Source: CAYNTC01 sp964432925
GTDB taxonomy: Bacteria; Planctomycetota; Phycisphaerae; Sedimentisphaerales; Anaerobacaceae
Direction of reading: 5' to 3'
Length of the DNA: 21,056 nt
Assembly (NCBI GenBank): GCA_964432925.1
Contig: CAYSPM010000032.1
Coordinates: forward strand, 1 to 21,056
Under the pieces are notes generated by a model that saw only the letters and a program-made list of their open reading frames with translations, searched no databases and had not been told where the DNA came from. The position numbers and the translations under genes are program-made. Of the stretch, positions 6,635-14,890 are shown one piece after another. Numbering within the stretch: position 1 is the first letter of the stretch; each line of letters starts with the position of its first letter.

Positions 6635-7426
6635 TTGACAAACATTATTGAAAAACGCCGCTCACTACACCGGCACCTTACAGAGCAAAAAGAACAGAAT
6701 AAGTCCCTGATAAATCACAACATTGAGCTTCAAGCTCTGGCCAATCTTGGATCGGCCAGCCACATGATCGCTCACGAGATCAATAATCTGCTCACCCCCC
6801 TTGCAAGCTATGCGACTCTTGCCTTGAAGAATCTGGACGACACGCCACTGGTCGAAAAGGCACTGCAGAAAACGGTCCAAAATTGTCAACGTTCCACGAA
6901 GGTTATGGAAACTATTCTTGCCATGGCCAACAATAAGAAGCTTCAAAAGGATAATGCCAGACTGCTTGCCTTAGTCCAGGATGTTTTCACGTGTCTGTGC
7001 CGTGATTTCTCCAAGGATGGAATAACCGTCAATATCAACATTCCTAACGATTTGGACGTCTGGGTCGTACCCGTGCAAATTCAGCAGGTCTTGATGAATT
7101 TGATTCTCAATGCCCGTGACGCAATGCTGCCAGGCGGAGGTATTTTAACGATAACAGCCACCGAAGGCGACCAAGAGGTTAAAATAGAAGTCAGAGACAC
7201 CGGCTGCGGCGTTGAGTCATCCGATCTGGAAAATATCTTCGAGTCTTTTTTCACCACAAAGGCGGATGAGAACTTACCAGCTCGTGATTCAGGTTATGGT
7301 CTTGGCCTTGCATTCTGTGCGAAGGTCATAGGTGCCCATGGCGGCAATATCTCAGCCCAATCCAAATCTGGTGAGGGAACGACGTTCATAATAACACTAC
7401 CTAAGCCAGACTCACCTTCTAATTAA
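6635..7426 (+). CDS. Soluble sensor histidine kinase (NtrB-like core)
   Basis: Translation starts at TTG 6635, supported by AGGAG at 6623-6627 with 7-base spacing. The 263-aa product has a short coiled-coil N-terminus, then the phospho-acceptor H box with H47 (MIAHEINNLLTPL). An HATPase_c domain follows, with N box NLILNARDAM (N159), G1 DTGCGV (188-193), F box FESFFTTK (202-209) and G2 GYGLGLAF (220-227). There is no membrane helix and no PAS or GAF domain, so the input must come through the N-terminal coiled coil or a partner. No response regulator is adjacent; the REC protein at 4606-5106 is the nearest candidate. The next gene starts one base after the stop, suggesting coupling to the CorC genes. 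Confidence 0.9.
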   Translation: MTNIIEKRRSLHRHLTEQKEQNKSLINHNIELQALANLGSASHMIAHEINNLLTPLASYATLALKNLDDTPLVEKALQKTVQNCQRSTKVMETILAMANNKKLQKDNARLLALVQDVFTCLCRDFSKDGITVNINIPNDLDVWVVPVQIQQVLMNLILNARDAMLPGGGILTITATEGDQEVKIEVRDTGCGVESSDLENIFESFFTTKADENLPARDSGYGLGLAFCAKVIGAHGGNISAQSKSGEGTTFIITLPKPDSPSN

Positions 7427-7427
7427 C

Positions 7428-8696
7428 ATGGTGGTCCACGTCTATCAAAATATCGGCCACGGGATATTGATGCTTTTTCTGCTCTGTTGTTCTGCCTTTT
7501 TTTCCGGCTCTGAAACCGCATTTTTCAATCTATCCCGTAGGCAGATAAGGTTCATGCAAGAATCCAAGCATCGGTTGCAAAGCCTTGTTGCCCGTCTATT
7601 GCAAAAGCCCGGCCAACTTCTTAATTGCCTGCTATTTGGCAATATGTGTGTAAACGTACTTTACTATGCCGTTTCCAGCGTATTTGTCATTAGAATCAGC
7701 CGTCAAAATGGGCTTACTGCTGCGGTGATTGTCGCTGGCGTTACCTTTTTGGTATTGTTGCTCTTCGGCGAAATACTTCCTAAATCAATCGCATACGCAA
7801 ACTCAAGGACCCTGAGTATCATGTCAGCTCTGCCAGTTTTCTTGTGTCTGCAACTTTTTTCCCCTATTGGCTTTATATTCAAATTCTTCATATTGGAGCC
7901 TTTTCTACGCATCGTACTTGGCCCTAAAAGACTGCCTAAGACCGTAACGGTGAGTGAATTTAAAACTCTGATCGAGACGAGCCAAAGACAGGGGTTAATT
8001 ACGGCTGACGAAACCCGCCTTCTTGAAGAAGTCGTCGAGCTTGGTTTTCTCAAGGTCCGACATGTTATGCAACCTCGCGTTGACATGCTTGCTTGTACTG
8101 TCACGGAGTTCGCCGACAAAGCACGCAGGTTAATGCAGGAAAATCATATCACCAAGCTGCCACTATATGTGAAAACCATCGATAATATAGTTGGCATCGT
8201 ACAGCTACGACAGCTACTGCTCAAGCCGACTGTATCACTCGACCGCCTTGTTCAGCCGGTTCATTTTGTCCCCGAGCAGAAAAGTGTCGAGTCTTTGCTC
8301 GAGTTCTTCCGAAAAACCCAAACCGACATGGCGATAGTTGTGGATGAATATGGTGGCATCGCTGGCTCTGTCCGCCTGGAGGATATTTCCGATGAACTCT
8401 TCGGAACAGAAGAACTCACAGGCGGTATTGAGCCTATCATACAGATTGGGCCTTTCGAATACAGACTCGCTGGCAATCTCGCTATCCATGAATGGGCAGA
8501 TGTGTTTGGCATTGACTTGTCCGAAACCAGGTTGTCGACAATAGGCGGCCTGGTGACGACACTGCTGGGAAAAATACCTAAAAGCGGCGACGTAGCATAT
8601 CTAAAGAATCTCAAGTTTACCGTTGAGAATGTCAGAAAGCACCGGATTCAGACCGTGGTATTGGCATTGGAACCCATCCCTACTAATGGCCAGTAG
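7428..8696 (+). CDS. CorC/HlyC-type CNNM transporter family protein (DUF21-CBS-CorC_HlyC)
   Basis: The 422-aa product begins with a DUF21/CNNM membrane domain of about 180 residues, carrying the signature SAFFSGSETAFFNLSRRQIR and LLFGEILPKSIAYANS. Two CBS domains follow (HVMQPRVDML... at about 205-260, DMAIVVDEYGGIAGSV at about 300-320), then the C-terminal CorC_HlyC (TerC-associated) domain (YRLAGNLAIHEWADVFGID). Family members are linked to Mg2+/Co2+ export or cation homeostasis; older annotations call them hemolysins. The start has no strong Shine-Dalgarno and is one base from the preceding stop, so it is probably translated by coupling. It overlaps the next, paralogous gene by 11 bases. 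Confidence 0.9.
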   Translation: MVVHVYQNIGHGILMLFLLCCSAFFSGSETAFFNLSRRQIRFMQESKHRLQSLVARLLQKPGQLLNCLLFGNMCVNVLYYAVSSVFVIRISRQNGLTAAVIVAGVTFLVLLLFGEILPKSIAYANSRTLSIMSALPVFLCLQLFSPIGFIFKFFILEPFLRIVLGPKRLPKTVTVSEFKTLIETSQRQGLITADETRLLEEVVELGFLKVRHVMQPRVDMLACTVTEFADKARRLMQENHITKLPLYVKTIDNIVGIVQLRQLLLKPTVSLDRLVQPVHFVPEQKSVESLLEFFRKTQTDMAIVVDEYGGIAGSVRLEDISDELFGTEELTGGIEPIIQIGPFEYRLAGNLAIHEWADVFGIDLSETRLSTIGGLVTTLLGKIPKSGDVAYLKNLKFTVENVRKHRIQTVVLALEPIPTNGQ

Positions 8697-9696
8697 AATA
8701 CTATCATTGTTCATAGCTGTTTTGACCATATTGCTCGCCGGATTCTTCTCTGGCGCCGAGACGGGCATGTATCGGCTGAGCAGACTGCGTTTACGCCTTG
8801 GGATTGAGAAAAAACGCCTACAATTCGTCATGCTGGGCAAAATCATACATGATAGTCCCAGCTTGCTTCTTTCTTTGCTCGTGGGAACCAATCTGGCACA
8901 GTATGTGGCAACGAGCATTGTCACCGGTAATTTGTTGAGCATTATGTATGTTGAGCACGCTACTGAGCTCATCGCTACACTTCTGACCGCACCGGCACTT
9001 TTTGTGTTTTCAGAGATGATCCCCAAAAACCTCTTTTTCTATAGGGCCGATTTTCTAATGTCTCTTCTCGCGCCCCTGTTATTCATATTCCACAAGTTTT
9101 TCACCTGGTGTGGTGTCGTGCCGGCTCTTAGGCTTGTATCTACTCTCTTTGCCAAACTGACAGGCTCGCACATACAGTCCAGGGCCGTGATAGCTTCAGC
9201 ACGACGGCATCAGGTTAGTGCAATCCTGCAAGATACTCATGAAGAAGGAATCTTAAGCTCTGTCCAAACCGACATTATAAATCGCATTGTTACAGTTCCC
9301 TATCTCCATATTAGATCGGTTATGGTCCCCATAAACAAAGTCGAGACAATCAATGTAAATTCTGGCAAAACAGCGCTTTTAAATAAGCTGAAAAGATGTA
9401 CCTTCACGCGTTTAGCAGTGGTCCATAATCAGCCCGATGATGTCATTGGTTTCATTGATGTCTACGATTCATTAGCCTCAGATGAACAGTTCGACAACCT
9501 CGACAGTTTCGTAACGCCCATTAGAAAAATGGACGCAAGTACAACCGTCATTGACGCAATTGACATTATGCAGCGAGAGAATCAAAAAATCGTCTTAGTC
9601 ACACGGACTGGCCCTGCCGGTAGGGAAAGGCCTGTTGGTATAGTAACTATGAAGGATTTGGTTGAGGAGCTTCTCGGCGAGTTAGCTGAGTGGTAA
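8686..9696 (+). CDS. Second CNNM/DUF21-CBS protein, lacking the CorC_HlyC domain
   Basis: I take ATG 8686 as the start, because it places the typical hydrophobic leader (MASRILSLFIAVLTILLAGF) directly before the DUF21 signature FSGAETGMYRLSRLRLR. It overlaps the previous stop by 11 bases; an in-frame ATG at 8623 would add 21 non-membrane residues and a large overlap. The 336-aa product has the membrane domain (APALFVFSEMIPKNLFFYR), then a CBS pair (IRSVMVPINKVETI..., ending in RPVGIVTMKDLVEELLGEL), and stops there without the terminal CorC_HlyC domain of its neighbour. The two adjacent paralogues of different length may form a heteromeric CNNM complex. Confidence 0.9.
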   Translation: MASRILSLFIAVLTILLAGFFSGAETGMYRLSRLRLRLGIEKKRLQFVMLGKIIHDSPSLLLSLLVGTNLAQYVATSIVTGNLLSIMYVEHATELIATLLTAPALFVFSEMIPKNLFFYRADFLMSLLAPLLFIFHKFFTWCGVVPALRLVSTLFAKLTGSHIQSRAVIASARRHQVSAILQDTHEEGILSSVQTDIINRIVTVPYLHIRSVMVPINKVETINVNSGKTALLNKLKRCTFTRLAVVHNQPDDVIGFIDVYDSLASDEQFDNLDSFVTPIRKMDASTTVIDAIDIMQRENQKIVLVTRTGPAGRERPVGIVTMKDLVEELLGELAEW

Positions 9697-9733
9697 TATG
9701 CGCACTTAGACACGACGCTGGGTCGTAGGACTG

Positions 9734-11278
9734 ATGCTGCCTAAAATCGTAAATATTATAGCCGTTATAGTTATCATTATATTAGCGCTTGCTGTTTTTG
9801 CGAACAGTATGTCTAAGCCCGTCAGCCGCGATGAGCAAATGTACTGCTCTGCAGGTGCCATGCTTGCCCACGGCAAGATGATTTACAAAGATTTCTCCTA
9901 TACAGCTCAACTGCCCTACCATCCTCTAGTTTTTGCAGCTCTGTTCAAGATATTGAATACGAGCCATTATTTGCTGGTCGGAAGAATTGTTTCTGTTCTG
10001 TGTGATGTACTAATCTTAATCTGCATTGTTGGTATATACCGGCATGTCTTTGCTTCTTTCCAGGTCTCAGGGACACTATTTGCACTAGCTGCTGCCGTCC
10101 TGTATACATTTAATCCATTGGTTGACTACGCTAATGGCTATGCCTGGAATCATGATGTTGTCATTTTATGTGTTGTACTCTCTTTCTGGCTGTTTTTATC
10201 TACGGATTTCAATAAGGTCTCAAAGTACTGGCGAATTGCAGCGATTGGTGCCCTGCTAACCTTGGCAAGCTGTATGAGAATTACCACGATTTTGGTGGCA
10301 TTGCTGTTTTTTGTGTTTTTACTGTTCCAGCCTGCAAACTCACTAAAGCAAAGACTAAAGACTATTTTGCCATTTGTGATTGCATCAGGCTTCATTCTCA
10401 TCTGGCCTGTTTGGATTGTAATGCAAGCACCTCAGGCTTTCTTCTTAAACCTTTTTCGCATACCCGCACTGTACGGCGCTTGGCTGCACAAAATTGGCAT
10501 GGCCCACGACAAACTTCATCTGATGCTAGCCTGTCTCACAACGCCCGGCTATCTAATGCTCATAGTGATAGCGATTTTCCTTTTCATGTTCATACTCGCT
10601 CTTCGCCGCAGCCTAACGATCACAAAGAGAGCCCCCCTGCTGCTTGCTACACTGTTATCGCTGACATTTTTCTTAATCGCATTCATTCCGCCAACCATGT
10701 GGAGGCAATATCTGGCGGCACCTGTTCCTTTTCTCTTAATTACCTTTGCTTTGCCGTTGTTGCATCTAAGGCAGCTTGCACAAAGAACCAATAATAGCGT
10801 TTCCGCTTTCAAGTTGGTCTGCCTACTTGTCGGTCTTGGCGTTTTTGTGTCAATTTATTTTAATCCTATCATGCTCTACAGGCTGCCACTAACACTTATG
10901 CCGGAAAATTGGAAACCGGTAGAGCTGCACAGAATTGCTACCGAGGTGGCTGAGGAAATCGAGCAACCGAAGTTGGTGCTAACTTTGGGGCCTTTGTTTG
11001 CACTTGAAGGTAGCTGTGAGATATATACGGAACTATCCTGTGGCTCGATTATATACAGAATCGCTGATTCAATGTCGCCCCAGCAGCGCAAAATTACCCA
11101 CACTGTTGGCCCGGAAACAATACAGCGGTTACTGAAGGACCGTCCCCCTTCTGCTGTTATTGTCGGTGTCGAACCACAGTATTTTTCATTTCTTGAAGCC
11201 CCCCTCCTGCAGGTTGTTGACTCTACTTGGAAGAGAAAATTCTACAAAAACGGCCTCGTTCTATATGTGAGGCCCTGA
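9734..11278 (+). CDS. Multipass GT-C glycosyltransferase, ArnT/PMT (GT39)-like
   Basis: The 514-aa product has about ten to twelve hydrophobic helices. Its first periplasmic loop carries SRDEQMYCSAGAMLAHGK (residues 31-48), including D33-E34, which is the usual site of the catalytic Asp of GT-C enzymes. YKDFSYTAQLPYHPLVFAALF follows, as in ArnT/Pmt-type proteins. A C-terminal soluble region of ~120 residues (PKLVLTLGPLFALEGSCEIY...) fits the periplasmic domain. Such enzymes move a sugar from a polyprenyl-phosphate carrier to lipid or protein in the periplasm; donor and acceptor are not predictable here. It lies 37 bases after the CNNM pair and converges on dacB with a 27-base gap that shows no terminator. 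Confidence 0.75.
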   Translation: MLPKIVNIIAVIVIIILALAVFANSMSKPVSRDEQMYCSAGAMLAHGKMIYKDFSYTAQLPYHPLVFAALFKILNTSHYLLVGRIVSVLCDVLILICIVGIYRHVFASFQVSGTLFALAAAVLYTFNPLVDYANGYAWNHDVVILCVVLSFWLFLSTDFNKVSKYWRIAAIGALLTLASCMRITTILVALLFFVFLLFQPANSLKQRLKTILPFVIASGFILIWPVWIVMQAPQAFFLNLFRIPALYGAWLHKIGMAHDKLHLMLACLTTPGYLMLIVIAIFLFMFILALRRSLTITKRAPLLLATLLSLTFFLIAFIPPTMWRQYLAAPVPFLLITFALPLLHLRQLAQRTNNSVSAFKLVCLLVGLGVFVSIYFNPIMLYRLPLTLMPENWKPVELHRIATEVAEEIEQPKLVLTLGPLFALEGSCEIYTELSCGSIIYRIADSMSPQQRKITHTVGPETIQRLLKDRPPSAVIVGVEPQYFSFLEAPLLQVVDSTWKRKFYKNGLVLYVRP

Positions 11279-11305
11279 CCGCCCTTCTCAAATCATGCCT
11301 TGTTG

Positions 11306-12739
11306 CTACTGTCTCATCTGATGCTCACTCGTTGCATCATCAATGATCGCCTTGGCGATATTATTGATTGCATCTCGTGTTTGAGCATTGTCCTTGTTTG
11401 CCAGAATCGAGAATATATAGTCACATTCTTGGGCGCTGCATACGCCGGAAAACGACTTTGCACCTCTAATGTAGCCTGTCTTACCAAAAATCTTACCCTT
11501 ATACTTAGGCTCTCTGAAGTATCTACCTATCGTTCCATCTATCCCCCCTACTGCTAGTGATTCCTTGTACATCTGCCAATTGTCGCTTTTATAGACGCTA
11601 AATATAACTTTAGTTATCGCATACGCACTGAGTCGGTTATGCTGACTCAATCCACTGCCATCATCTATATGGAACTGAATGTCCTCAATCCCCAACTGTA
11701 ATAGGTATTCCGAGATTGCCTTCTGTCCCTCTGCCCAACTGCCATTCTTTATGTCTGGACTTCTCCTGGCCGCTATTGTCTTGAGCAAAGCTTCCGCTGC
11801 CAGTCCCAAGCTGTCTTTGTTGCACCTTTGCAGACAGTCAAAAATAGTTGTGGAGTACTCCACGAGCAATCTGAAATCACATCTTTCGTCAAAAGCTTTC
11901 TCTATGACATGTCCCTTCGCTGTTATCCCGACTATCGCAAGGTTTTCAGCCAGTAAAAACCCAAAAAAACCGGCAGGATTCTCAATGGCTACATCAAATG
12001 GCCCTACTCTATCTTTGCACTTGCCACGCAGTGTGATCTTATTCGGCGTGCTGTTACGGTATGCACCTATCACACTACGGCTGGTTGACGTAGGTGATAT
12101 TTTATTGATGAATTGAACGTATTTTGTTGGCGGATCAGTAGTTATGGCTATTTTGCCGGCGTTGTTTTCGGCGGAGACTTCTATGCAATTGTTATTGAAA
12201 TTCAGACCGCTCACCTCACAGGCGTACCACCTGTTAAGATCGTTCCTCGGCCAGTTCGGATGAACACGCTGGTCATCAAAAACAGTTGTGTCAATAACAA
12301 TATCGTTGATTGTTTCTATACCGTACTTCCGTAATGCCGCTGCTATTTCCTTGAACAACCAGTTGGCCTGCCGGCTGTACTTATAGCTAATCTTCTCATC
12401 ACCCAATAAAGGGTCACCGCTGCCAATCACCACAAGCGTGTCGCCACATAGCCCGATTCTCGTTGTATACTCATAGTCAGGACCAAGATATTCTAAAGCT
12501 GCGGCAGTGACAACTACCTTCATGTTCGAAGCAGGGATCAAAGCCTTTTTTGCATTGTGGCTATATACTGTCTCACCAGAGTTAGCATTTACGATGTGAA
12601 TGGAGAATTCTACTTTCTGCTGTAGAGGATGGTTTATGATACTGTCGATCCGCCTGGTTAGATCTGCGTCGGTCGTGCTGTTCAAACAGCACGTACCGAC
12701 TATAGCCGCGACCAACAATGTTCTGATGCGAGCCTTCAT
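11306..12739 (-). CDS. dacB: D-alanyl-D-alanine carboxypeptidase/endopeptidase, PBP4 type (peptidase S13)
   Basis: The 477-aa product has an N-terminal signal sequence (KARIRTLLVAAIVGTCC, residues 2-18). The S13 active-site motifs are present: SxxK at S71-N-M-K74 (ALIPASNMKVV), the DGSGLSQHN block at about 360-368 that holds the SxN-type element, and KTG at 420-422 (GKTGYIRGAKSFSG). The large insertion between SxxK and the second motif is normal for PBP4-class enzymes. It trims D-Ala from peptidoglycan stem peptides and cuts cross-links in the periplasm, implying that this organism makes peptidoglycan. There is no clear Shine-Dalgarno at the ATG; a promoter-like pair immediately upstream suggests a very short leader. 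Confidence 0.92.
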   Translation of the reverse strand: MKARIRTLLVAAIVGTCCLNSTTDADLTRRIDSIINHPLQQKVEFSIHIVNANSGETVYSHNAKKALIPASNMKVVVTAAALEYLGPDYEYTTRIGLCGDTLVVIGSGDPLLGDEKISYKYSRQANWLFKEIAAALRKYGIETINDIVIDTTVFDDQRVHPNWPRNDLNRWYACEVSGLNFNNNCIEVSAENNAGKIAITTDPPTKYVQFINKISPTSTSRSVIGAYRNSTPNKITLRGKCKDRVGPFDVAIENPAGFFGFLLAENLAIVGITAKGHVIEKAFDERCDFRLLVEYSTTIFDCLQRCNKDSLGLAAEALLKTIAARRSPDIKNGSWAEGQKAISEYLLQLGIEDIQFHIDDGSGLSQHNRLSAYAITKVIFSVYKSDNWQMYKESLAVGGIDGTIGRYFREPKYKGKIFGKTGYIRGAKSFSGVCSAQECDYIFSILANKDNAQTRDAINNIAKAIIDDATSEHQMRQ

Positions 12740-12751
12740 TAAATATATAGT

Positions 12752-12780
12752 ATTATTGAGCCTTATTAAAACAACATCAA
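12752..12780 (-). promoter_or_regulatory. Candidate promoter of dacB
   Basis: On the - strand TTGATG (12780-12775) and AATAAT (12757-12752) are separated by 17 bases (4/6 and 5/6 matches). The predicted start near 12745 would leave only ~6 bases before the dacB ATG, which agrees with the absence of a visible ribosome site. Confidence 0.35.
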
Positions 12781-12889
12781 CAAGTTTCTTCCATTGTTAT
12801 GGAGCAACGTGATACACTTCATTATCTCTCTGAGAAAGTGACACCGTATTATGTCGCACCTTCTTAAGGACGGTTCGCCTTTAGATATA

Positions 12890-12913
12890 AGCCCCCGGAT
12901 AAATCTGGGAGCT
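12890..12913 (-). terminator. Hairpin after the PGPGW-like gene, probable weak terminator
   Basis: AGCCCCCGGA (12890-12899) and TCTGGGAGCT (12904-12913) can form a 10-position stem with one mismatch and a G-U pair around TAAA. It lies 22 bases after the stop at 12935 in the - direction. The following bases (TTATATCT in the transcript direction) are only moderately T-rich, so termination may be partial. Confidence 0.4.
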
Positions 12914-12934
12914 AAACCAAGAAAAACATCGAGG

Positions 12935-13177
12935 TTATGGTTTCTTCATCCATTTCTTGAACAGATTTTTTACCCTGCTACGATGTTTCTGTGGGAGCAA
13001 AGACAAGAGCTTGCGCTGAAGTAGTATCCTTAATCCGAGGATTTCTAATCCGATAAGTGCCAACCATGAGCCGGGAGAAAATGGCGTCAGCGCCGCTAAG
13101 ATGCCAAGGATAATCAATAATATACCAAGGGCTATTCTGAGGACTCTTCGCACATTCTTGGAAATAGTAGCTTTCAC
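12935..13177 (-). CDS. Small two-helix membrane protein, PGPGW-like
   Basis: The 80-aa product starts at GTG 13177. It has two close hydrophobic helices (about residues 12-32 and 34-52) joined by the turn TPFSPGSWLALIGLEILG, which resembles the PGPGW transmembrane family, and then a very basic tail (KHRSRVKNLFKKWMKKP). Family members have no established function. It lies 42 bases after the ASKHA gene on the same strand and is probably co-transcribed with it. Confidence 0.7.
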   Translation of the reverse strand: MKATISKNVRRVLRIALGILLIILGILAALTPFSPGSWLALIGLEILGLRILLQRKLLSLLPQKHRSRVKNLFKKWMKKP

Positions 13178-13219
13178 TGACGCCGCTCACTTTGTACGGA
13201 GTAATGTTACCTGTTTTGT

Positions 13220-14812
13220 TCAAAAGGCCATTGAGTTCGCGAATACGGTCTGGAAATCAGGTTCGTAGGCGATTTCGATGTAATTGATTCTGCGAGCCAA
13301 TTCACGGGCCTTGCTTCGGTAGTTCTGGCTCAGCAGGACCATCTGGGCACCGATGCTGGCGGCGTTGCCGACAAAATGAATACGCTCAATCGGTACGGAA
13401 GGTAAAAGACCAATTCTCAAGGCGCTTTGCGGGCGAATATAGTTGCCGAAGGCACCGGCGAGGAGCAGCCGGTCGATACCAGAATCCTTCAAGTCAGTTT
13501 TCTTCAGCAAGAGTGTGATGCCCGCTCTTATGGCTGCCTTTGCGAGCTGAACCTCGCGGATATCCTTTTGAGTAAGGAATACACTGGGCTGACCAGTAAT
13601 CTGGTCGTAGGAAAGGCAAAAGGCCAATTGGCCATCTTTTCGTATGATACGCGAGAGAATAGATTCGGGCAGTTTATGTTGAATCTTACCAGGTTCGAGG
13701 AAGCGACCACTTGGCTCAACAACACCAAAATTTAAGAGTACAGCAACAGCGTCGATCAGGCCACTGCCACATATCGAGCAAGGTGCGTCATCTGCGATGA
13801 CGTCTATATCTATTTCATCTCCATTTATGACAACAGCTTCGATAGCACCTTTGACCGCCCTACTGCCACAGGTTATACGTGCGCCCTCAAAGGCTGGGCC
13901 AGCGGCACAGCTTGCGGCGTAAAGATTGCCGTTCGTGGCGAGAATAATTTCACCATTTGTGCCGATATCAATAACAAGCGTAACATCGTCGGCAGAATCT
14001 ATATCCACTGCAAGCGCGACGGCAGTGGTGTCCGAGCCAACGAAACCAGCGATATTCTCAATGGTGTGGAGATTACCACTGGGGTTGATTCGCAGGTCGA
14101 AGTCGGTAGCTGACACCTCATGGGCATCCAAAGAAAAGGCTTTGTATGGTGCGCGGCCAAGCTGTTCGACAGGGAGCTTTAGCAAGATGTGATTCATTGT
14201 GGTATTGCCGACGGCGCAGACTTCATATATTTGTTCAGGTAAAATCGAGGCTTGACTGCAGAGTCGGTCAATAAGGTCGTTGATGCAATCAATAATTATC
14301 TTCTGGATTTCGTGCAAACGCGTTTCAGTCTGAGCATAGGTAATTCTACTTATAACATCGTCTCCGAACTTCGATTGTGGGTTAAGGGCTGCTTGCGTGG
14401 CCAGTGATTGGCCGGTGGCCATATTAACCAGTTTTGCAACGACTGTAGTTGTGCCAATATCCACGGCGATGCCGTATATCTGCTCAGTGGAATCTTCTTT
14501 GCGGTATCTTTTATAAATGGAGGGTATAACAGCCGATGTGGTATCGATGCCGTGTTGGAGAATCTTATGCTCAAAAAATCGGGAGGCAGATGGGACCGAT
14601 ACTGTGAGGTTTTGATGGATGGTGTATTGGCAGGCGAGTACTTGTTGGCCCTCTGGCTCAAGTCTTACTGCGCATTTTCCGCAGATACCTTTACCGCCAC
14701 AAGTAGTGTTCAAGACGATGCCTACTCGAGCGGCAGCATCGAGGAGGGTGGCTCCCTCGTGAATTGAAACTCGTTTGCCGTCAGGTTCGAAGACTACCTT
14801 GAAGTGTCTCAT
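13220..14812 (-). CDS. 2Fe-2S ferredoxin/ASKHA ATPase, reductive activator of corrinoid proteins (RACE/RamA-like, DUF4445)
   Basis: The 530-aa product opens with a ferredoxin-type 2Fe-2S domain whose cluster ligands C38, C44, C47 and C61 are all visible (TTCGGKGICGKC). A linker follows, then an ASKHA-fold ATPase region: GIAVDIGTTTVVAKLVN at about 113-130, VIDIGTNGEIIL near 277, and LLLAGAFGNYIRP near 455. Proteins of this architecture reduce inactive cob(II)alamin in corrinoid methyltransferases at the cost of ATP, for O-demethylation, methylamine or Wood-Ljungdahl routes. No methyltransferase is in the window, so its target is unknown. The ATG at 14812 is preceded directly by an in-frame TAG, fixing the N-terminus, and overlaps a 17-aa leader ORF by ATGA. 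Confidence 0.88.
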   Translation of the reverse strand: MRHFKVVFEPDGKRVSIHEGATLLDAAARVGIVLNTTCGGKGICGKCAVRLEPEGQQVLACQYTIHQNLTVSVPSASRFFEHKILQHGIDTTSAVIPSIYKRYRKEDSTEQIYGIAVDIGTTTVVAKLVNMATGQSLATQAALNPQSKFGDDVISRITYAQTETRLHEIQKIIIDCINDLIDRLCSQASILPEQIYEVCAVGNTTMNHILLKLPVEQLGRAPYKAFSLDAHEVSATDFDLRINPSGNLHTIENIAGFVGSDTTAVALAVDIDSADDVTLVIDIGTNGEIILATNGNLYAASCAAGPAFEGARITCGSRAVKGAIEAVVINGDEIDIDVIADDAPCSICGSGLIDAVAVLLNFGVVEPSGRFLEPGKIQHKLPESILSRIIRKDGQLAFCLSYDQITGQPSVFLTQKDIREVQLAKAAIRAGITLLLKKTDLKDSGIDRLLLAGAFGNYIRPQSALRIGLLPSVPIERIHFVGNAASIGAQMVLLSQNYRSKARELARRINYIEIAYEPDFQTVFANSMAF

Positions 14813-14862
14813 CTATCGCGCTGCATATGGGGCCATATATGGACAGAAACTGTATATTTCAC
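14809..14862 (-). CDS. 17-aa leader ORF coupled to the ASKHA gene
   Basis: On the - strand a near-perfect Shine-Dalgarno GGAGGAG (14871-14877) lies 8 bases before a GTG at 14862. That frame reads MKYTVSVHIWPHMQRDR and ends in TGA overlapping the ASKHA start codon as ATGA. The ASKHA ATG itself has no ribosome site. This is the classic layout for translational coupling, so ribosomes recruited at GGAGGAG may reinitiate on the main gene. The peptide itself has no recognisable function. No protein evidence is available, so the call rests on the site strength and the overlap only. Confidence 0.45.
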   Translation of the reverse strand: MKYTVSVHIWPHMQRDR

Positions 14863-14890
14863 TCGCCTTGCTCCTCCGGAAAACATTTAT

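Noticed and set aside
11679..12116. A 145-aa + strand ORF inside dacB
   Set aside because: Antisense shadow of the clearly conserved dacB frame, with no ribosome site or recognisable motif.
12798..12869. A short + strand ORF of ~22 codons in the gap upstream of dacB
   Set aside because: No ribosome site or promoter on that strand, and it overlaps the probable dacB upstream region; chance ORF.
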